Assembly: GCF_051388915.1 (NCBI RefSeq)
Contig: NZ_JBPKBH010000009.1
Location: forward strand, 124,001 to 188,000
Length of the DNA stretch: 64,000 nucleotides
Source of the DNA: Yinghuangia sp051388915
GTDB lineage: Bacteria > Actinomycetota > Actinomycetes > Streptomycetales > Streptomycetaceae
Reading direction: 5' to 3'
Every line of letters starts with the position of its first letter. The stretch's first letter is position 1. The notes under the pieces were generated by a model. The model worked only from the letters and a program-made list of their open reading frames with translations, was not told the origin of the DNA and did not search any database. Positions 59,994-64,000 of the stretch are shown here, one piece after another. The position numbers were made by a program, and so were the translations under genes.

Positions 59994-60862
59994 GCGGCAC
60001 CGGACCGATCAGGATCGTCGTCGTGGACGACCACGAGGTGGTCCGCGCGGGCTTCGCCGGGCTCCTGGCCACGCAGCCGGACTTCGCCGTCGTCGGGACC
60101 GCGGCGGACGGCGGCGAGGCGGTGCGCGTGTGCGCCGAGGCACGCCCCGACGTGGTGCTGATGGACGTGCGGATGCCGGGCATGGACGGCATCGAGGCGA
60201 CCGAGCGCATCGTGGCGGGCGACGCCGAGCGGGCGCGCGAGGCAGCCCGCGGACGCGAGGCCGACGGGTCGGGCGCCGCCCGCGAACGTGGGGGCGAACG
60301 AGCCGAGGCCGCCCGCGTACGCGGCGCTGACCCGGCCCGCGGCGCTGAACCGGCCTGCGGCGTCGCGCAGGTCGGCGGGGCGCCGCCTTCGGCCGCCGGG
60401 TCCGGCGTCCCGCGCATCCTCATCCTGACGACGTTCGACCTCGACGAGCACGTCTACGACGCCTTGGCCGCCGGGGCGAGCGGGTTCCTGCTGAAGGACG
60501 TCACCGCCGAGCGCCTGTTCGACGCGGTCCGGGTCGTGGCCTCAGGTGAGGGCCTGTTGGCCCCGACCGTGACCCGGCGCCTGATCGCCGAGTTCGCCCG
60601 CATGCGCCCGAAGCCGCCCGCCGCGGAGGCGGAGGACCGGCGGCTCGGCGCCCTCACGCCGCGCGAGACCGAGGTGCTGCGGCTGATCGCCGCGGGCCTG
60701 TCCAATCCGGAGATCGCCGGGCACCTGCTGGTCAGCGAGGAGACGGTGAAGACGCACGTCAGCCGGGTGCTGGCCAAGCTGGGCCTGCGGGACCGGACGC
60801 AGGCGGTGGTCGCGGCGTACGAGTCGGGCCTCGTCGTGCCGGGCGGCGCGTCCGGCGGCTGA
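59990..60862 (+). CDS. NarL-type response regulator with a large insert in its receiver domain
   Basis: The 290-residue regulator has a receiver domain with acidic pair VVDDH and phosphoacceptor D59 in VVLMDVRMPG. The switch residues are T in ILTTFD and K in FLLKD. The C-terminal LuxR HTH reads TPRETEVLRLIAAGLSNPEIAGHL. Between the third helix and fourth strand (about residues 80-141) is an Arg/Ala/Gly/Glu-rich insert, absent from normal NarL regulators. Those are about 220 residues long, as in its counterpart at 13504. The insert includes an exact-phase 18-bp tandem duplication, so it has probably grown by slippage. Confidence 0.92.
   Translation: MSGTGPIRIVVVDDHEVVRAGFAGLLATQPDFAVVGTAADGGEAVRVCAEARPDVVLMDVRMPGMDGIEATERIVAGDAERAREAARGREADGSGAARERGGERAEAARVRGADPARGAEPACGVAQVGGAPPSAAGSGVPRILILTTFDLDEHVYDALAAGASGFLLKDVTAERLFDAVRVVASGEGLLAPTVTRRLIAEFARMRPKPPAAEAEDRRLGALTPRETEVLRLIAAGLSNPEIAGHLLVSEETVKTHVSRVLAKLGLRDRTQAVVAAYESGLVVPGGASGG
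60320..60355 (+). repeat. 18-bp tandem duplication within the response regulator gene
   Basis: CGCGGCGCTGACCCGGCC (60320-60337) is followed by CGCGGCGCTGAACCGGCC (60338-60355), with one difference, and then by a partial third copy TGCGGCGTC. Each unit is 6 codons, so the reading frame is kept. Confidence 0.8.
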
Positions 60863-61086
60863 CCGTCCGAAACGCGCGGTCGCCCGCACCGCCCGGAATG
60901 CGGTGGCCCGCAGCGGCCGGAAATCCAAGATCACCGAATCGTCCCGGAAAGGCACCGGCTTGCCTGCCGCGGCGGCCTTGCCTCGGCGTTGCAACGGTTG
61001 TGCCGGGGACCTAGCCTGCGCTGACAGAGAGTCAGGAACAGGTGCTGGTCGGGGCCGTGGCGTCGACCGCGGGAAAGGCGTGTGCC

Positions 61087-62355
61087 ATGGCCAAGGTCGC
61101 GGTTGTCGGCGTGGGGATGATCGGTTCGGGCGTCGCCGGAGCGCTCGTCGACGGGGGCTTCGACGTTGCGGTGTACGACGTGGACCCGGCGGCCGTCGAG
61201 GCGTTCCAAGGCCGCGCCACCGCCGCCGCGACCCCGGCCGAGGCCGCCGCGGACGCGGACGCCCTCGTGGTCGCGGTCTTCGACGACGCCCAGGCGCGGA
61301 CGGTGCTGACCGGTCCGGACGGGGCCTTCGGCTCGCTGCCCGCGGGCGCCGTCGTCCTGGTCCTGAGCACCATCACGATGGCGACGCTCGATGACCTGGC
61401 GAAGGCCGGCGCGGAGTCGGGCGTCCACGTCCTGGACTGCGGCGTCACCGGCGGTCCCGCCGCGGCCGCGAAGGGGCGGCTGGTGTCGATGGTCGGCGGC
61501 GGTGAGGAGGCCGTCGCCCGGGTGCGGCCGGTGGTCGAGGCGTTCAGTTCCAGGGTCGTGCACATGGGCGGCCCGGGCACCGGGATGCGCGCGAAGCTGA
61601 TCCGCAATCACATGCAGTACACCGTCTGGGCGGCGGCCGACGAGGCGCGGCAACTCGCTGAGGCGTCCGGCATCGAGGTTGCGAAGTTGCGCGAGGTGGT
61701 TGTCGCGGGCGACGAACTCACCGGCGGCCCCACGGCGTTGATGGGTCTGCGGCCCGCACCGGACATGATGCGCGGTGCGGCGGCGATGGCTCACAAGGAC
61801 CTGCGTGCGTCGATGGCGCTGGCCGAGGAGGTAGGTGCGGACGTCCCCGTCGCGCGGCTCGTCGAGCCCGAGTACCACCGGGTGTTCGGACTTGAGGAGT
61901 ACGACGCCGACGCCGAGGCGGGTGCTGCCGACCAGGCCGCTCCCGAGCAGGAGGACGCCCGGACCCGTGGACTGCGCATGATGTCCGCCGTCTACAGCCT
62001 GCCGATGAGCCTGGAGGGGGCGAGCAGCCCGTACCTCGACCTGACGGTGGAACACCTCTTCGGCGAGATCTGGACGCGTCCCGGACTCGACATCAAGCAG
62101 CGCCGGCTGCTCACCATCGGCGTCCTCGCGGCGCTGGGCAAGGACGACGTGCTGGAGATCCAGTTCTCCAGTGCCATGGAGCGCGGCGAGCTGACGGGCG
62201 ATCAACTCCGCGAGGTGGTCGTGCACTTGGCGCACTACGTCGGATGGCCGCTGACCTCGGGTCTCGGCGGCCTGGTGGAGAAGCTGGTGCGCAAGCAGGA
62301 GGCCGCCGAGGCGAAGTCCGCGGAACCGCCCGCCGACCCGCGCCCCCGTTCCTAG
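61087..62355 (+). CDS. Fusion of 3-hydroxyisobutyrate-dehydrogenase-like and carboxymuconolactone decarboxylase domains
   Basis: The 422-residue protein has two complete domains. The first 290 residues are a beta-hydroxyacid dehydrogenase: VVGVGMIGSGVAGALV for NAD(P), DCGVTGGPAAAAKGRLVSMVGG for substrate, and GTGMRAKLIRNHMQY with the catalytic lysine. From about residue 315 a CMD domain follows (PYLDLTVEHLFGEIWTRPGLDIKQRRLLTIGVLAALGK, ELTGDQLREVVVHLAHYVGWPL). It has no C-x-x-C, so it is of the decarboxylase rather than the peroxidase type. A two-step conversion of one substrate is plausible. The start at ATG 61087 follows GGAAAGG. Confidence 0.88.
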   Translation: MAKVAVVGVGMIGSGVAGALVDGGFDVAVYDVDPAAVEAFQGRATAAATPAEAAADADALVVAVFDDAQARTVLTGPDGAFGSLPAGAVVLVLSTITMATLDDLAKAGAESGVHVLDCGVTGGPAAAAKGRLVSMVGGGEEAVARVRPVVEAFSSRVVHMGGPGTGMRAKLIRNHMQYTVWAAADEARQLAEASGIEVAKLREVVVAGDELTGGPTALMGLRPAPDMMRGAAAMAHKDLRASMALAEEVGADVPVARLVEPEYHRVFGLEEYDADAEAGAADQAAPEQEDARTRGLRMMSAVYSLPMSLEGASSPYLDLTVEHLFGEIWTRPGLDIKQRRLLTIGVLAALGKDDVLEIQFSSAMERGELTGDQLREVVVHLAHYVGWPLTSGLGGLVEKLVRKQEAAEAKSAEPPADPRPRS

Positions 62356-62451
62356 CACCACACCGCAGCTGTCCCCCTAGGGGTCAACTCCGGGACACAT
62401 CAGGGCTCTTACCGATGCAACCGGCGGCCGCCCGGCTGCCACGCTTTCCGC

Positions 62452-62754
62452 ATGGTGATGCCCGGACTGTCCGTGACGTTCATCGGCCTCCTCGTGGCAG
62501 TGGTCGCGATCGGCGCGCGTGCCGCGTGGACGCGGCGTCGTTCCGGACCGCTCGTCGACCGCCGGCCGGGCGTGGCGGTCGGTGCCGTGGTCGGTGCCTG
62601 GGCGGGGTTCCTCGCCGGGGCGGTCGTCGGGGTCGTGGTGGACGTGACCACCGGCGGCGGGACGTTCGTCGCCGTGTTCGGGCACGCGGTGGCCGTGGTC
62701 GGCGCGGTCGCCGGAGCGCTCCGCGTACTCGATTCCGCGCCCCGGCGGGTGTGA
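62452..62754 (+). CDS. Small membrane protein (100 aa)
   Basis: The short protein has three hydrophobic segments (LSVTFIGLLVAVVAIGA, VAVGAVVGAWAGFLAGAVVGVVVD and FVAVFGHAVAVVGAVAGAL) with Arg-rich loops between. No ribosome site is seen before ATG 62452; ATG 62458 is an alternative. Family not recognised. It sits between the fusion gene and the convergent SDR gene. Confidence 0.55.
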   Translation: MVMPGLSVTFIGLLVAVVAIGARAAWTRRRSGPLVDRRPGVAVGAVVGAWAGFLAGAVVGVVVDVTTGGGTFVAVFGHAVAVVGAVAGALRVLDSAPRRV

Positions 62755-62810
62755 CCGCCCAGGCATCCCAAGTCCCGCCCCACGCCCGTGAGTTGGACGC
62801 AAGTCGCCGA

Positions 62811-63716
62811 TCACGAGGCGGGCGGCTGCTGCGGCGCGGCCCCCGGCGCGGGGACGGCCTTCTCCGCCGCGCGGCTGGTCTCCTCCCACGCGGACCACGT
62901 GGCCATGCGGCCGCGGGCGATGTCGAACGCGAGGTCGTACACCATGCTGCCGAGCAGCAGCCGCAACGGCGGTTCGTCGCTGCCGACCAGCTTGAGCAAC
63001 GCGTCGGCGGCCAGCCGGGGTTCGCTGTCGACCGAGCCCTCGGCCCACTGCCTCTCCAGTTCGGCGCGGAGCGGGGCGTACGCCTCGACCGGCGTCGTCT
63101 GCCGCATCGCGGTGTAGAGGTCGGTCCAATAGCCGCCCGGCTGCACGATGCTGACGCGGACGCCGAACGCCGCGGCCTCCATGGCCAGCGCCTCGCTCAT
63201 GCCCTCCAGCGCGAACTTGCTCGCCGCGTACATGCCGGACAGTGCGAAGCCCGCCAACCCGCCGATGCTGCTGATCTGCACGATGTGCCCCGAGCCCTGC
63301 TCACGCAGGTACGGCATGACCGCCTGGCTCACCCACAGCGCGCCGAAGAAGTTCGTCTCCATCTGCGCCCGGGCCTCCTCCTCGCTGAACTCCTCGACCA
63401 TCCCCATCGACAGCGTCCCGGCGTTGTTGACCACGATGTCGAGCCGCCCGAACGCTTCGACGGCCTGCCCGACGGCTGCGAAGACCGCGTCCCGGTCGGT
63501 GACGTCGAGGGTCAGCGGCAGGACGCGCCCCGGGTGTGCGGCGGCGAGTTCGTCGAGCGCCGCGCCGCTGCGGGCCGCCGCGGCGACCCGGTCCCCGGCG
63601 GCGAGAGCGGCCTCGGCGAAGGCCCGGCCGAGGCCCCGGCTCGCCCCGGTGACGAACCACGTGCGGCCCTCGGCCTCGGCGGTCGTGGCGACGCTTGCGG
63701 CTCCTGGCGTAGGCAT
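62811..63716 (-). CDS. Short-chain dehydrogenase/reductase (SDR)
   Basis: The 301-residue classical SDR has the cofactor motif TGASRGLGRAFAEA, NNAGTLSMG, the catalytic Ser in QISSIGGLAGF and the Y-x-x-x-K motif as YAASKFALEG. The basic residue after the second strand (AAARSGAALDEL) suggests NADP. The substrate is unknown. The start at 63716 follows GGGAG. It is divergent from a TetR gene across two matching palindromes, so it is probably that regulator's target. Confidence 0.93.
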   Translation of the reverse strand: MPTPGAASVATTAEAEGRTWFVTGASRGLGRAFAEAALAAGDRVAAAARSGAALDELAAAHPGRVLPLTLDVTDRDAVFAAVGQAVEAFGRLDIVVNNAGTLSMGMVEEFSEEEARAQMETNFFGALWVSQAVMPYLREQGSGHIVQISSIGGLAGFALSGMYAASKFALEGMSEALAMEAAAFGVRVSIVQPGGYWTDLYTAMRQTTPVEAYAPLRAELERQWAEGSVDSEPRLAADALLKLVGSDEPPLRLLLGSMVYDLAFDIARGRMATWSAWEETSRAAEKAVPAPGAAPQQPPAS

Positions 63717-63736
63717 GATGTCCACTCCCTTCAAGA

Positions 63737-63753
63737 CGAGACGTTGCGTCTCG
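63737..63753. promoter_or_regulatory. TetR operator 1 (CGAGACG-TTG-CGTCTCG)
   Basis: This is a perfect 7-bp inverted repeat with a 3-bp centre, just upstream of the SDR start codon. A second, slightly shorter copy lies at 63790-63802. Confidence 0.75.
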
Positions 63754-63789
63754 TTCGGTCGACTATCACCCACACCCTCCCGCGTGTCA

Positions 63790-63802
63790 AGACGATCCGT
63801 CT
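63790..63802. promoter_or_regulatory. TetR operator 2 (AGACG-ATC-CGTCT)
   Basis: This is a perfect 5-bp inverted repeat with the same spacing and core as operator 1, centred 51 bp away and near the TetR start. Confidence 0.7.
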
Positions 63803-63830
63803 CGTCTCGGTCCCTGCTACCGTCCTCCCC

Positions 63831-64000
63831 ATGGCCGAGCAGCAGCACAAAGCCCAGAAGTCCCCAAACGCGGCACGCCGCAGCCAGGCGTCCCGCCGTG
63901 CGATCCTGACCGCCGCCTTCGACCTGGCCGGCGAGATCGGGTACGCCAAGCTCAGCATCGAGGCCATCGCCGCCCGGGCCGGCGTCGGGAAACAGACGAT
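63831..64000 (+). CDS. TetR family regulator (3' end outside window)
   Basis: The first 56 residues are visible. A Lys/Arg-rich start precedes the beginning of a TetR HTH (RRAILTAAFDLAGEIGYAKLSIEAIAARAGVGKQT). It is divergent from the SDR gene, and both operators lie in the 114-bp space between them. It probably represses both genes. The ligand domain is cut off by the window edge. Confidence 0.9.
   Translation, partial: MAEQQHKAQKSPNAARRSQASRRAILTAAFDLAGEIGYAKLSIEAIAARAGVGKQT

Overview
The window looks like chromosomal DNA of a Streptomyces-type actinomycete. The evidence is very high GC with GC-biased third codon positions, many GTG starts, 4-bp ATGA/GTGA stop-start overlaps, and a two-domain geosmin synthase. 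Several genes appear to have leaderless promoters. Coordinates and families were read by eye; no database search was run. There are two assembly gaps (23051-23133 and 39369-39539). Both edges cut genes: a serine hydrolase on the left and a TetR regulator on the right.

1-13.3 kb holds housekeeping and small regulatory modules. These are tsaD, a kinase of the aminoglycoside 6-phosphotransferase type with a DUF1697 gene, and a leucine-rich-variant repeat protein. An Rrf2 regulator and an AhpD-like gene carry matching palindromic operators. An AraC/MFS divergon has an iron-box-like site. A Cmx-type MFS gene is divergent from a leaderless-looking HTH + Clp-N gene pair under twin palindromes. 13.5-19.4 kb is a NarL-type two-component system divergent from a MacB-like ABC exporter. 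19.4-22.3 kb has decayed ISL3 transposase sequence, a P450 and its divergent IclR regulator.

22.5-41.6 kb is a mixed accessory stretch. It has Nudix, YceI, PucR, a secreted hydrolase, secreted propeller and lipase-like proteins, lipB, an ankyrin/DUF6461 fusion, an aberrant prolyl-oligopeptidase homologue, and a lone STM4013-type hydrolase. Its most unusual element is a single XRE-type gene (27791-28567) bracketed by two arrays of a degenerate palindromic motif, TTYGYRAACG, repeating every 14 bp. There are about 12 units on each side, with no spacers and no coding potential.

43.8-51.6 kb is a tightly coupled catabolic operon with a divergent LysR gene. It encodes 2-aminomuconate-semialdehyde dehydrogenase, 2-oxopent-4-enoate hydratase, oxalocrotonate decarboxylase, a RidA-type deaminase, 3-hydroxyanthranilate dioxygenase, ACMS decarboxylase and kynureninase. 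Together they would convert (3-hydroxy)kynurenine through 3-hydroxyanthranilate and 2-aminomuconate to 4-hydroxy-2-oxovalerate, the Pseudomonas nba-type meta pathway. The early tryptophan steps and the final aldolase are not in the window. 51.7-54.9 kb has geosmin synthase and a soluble metal-receptor-like protein.

55.0-60.9 kb is a second two-component/ABC module. One permease carries a large extracytoplasmic DUF1349-like insert, and the response regulator has a roughly 60-residue insert inside its receiver domain. The end holds a dehydrogenase-carboxymuconolactone decarboxylase fusion, a small membrane protein, and an SDR gene divergent from a TetR gene with two matching operators.
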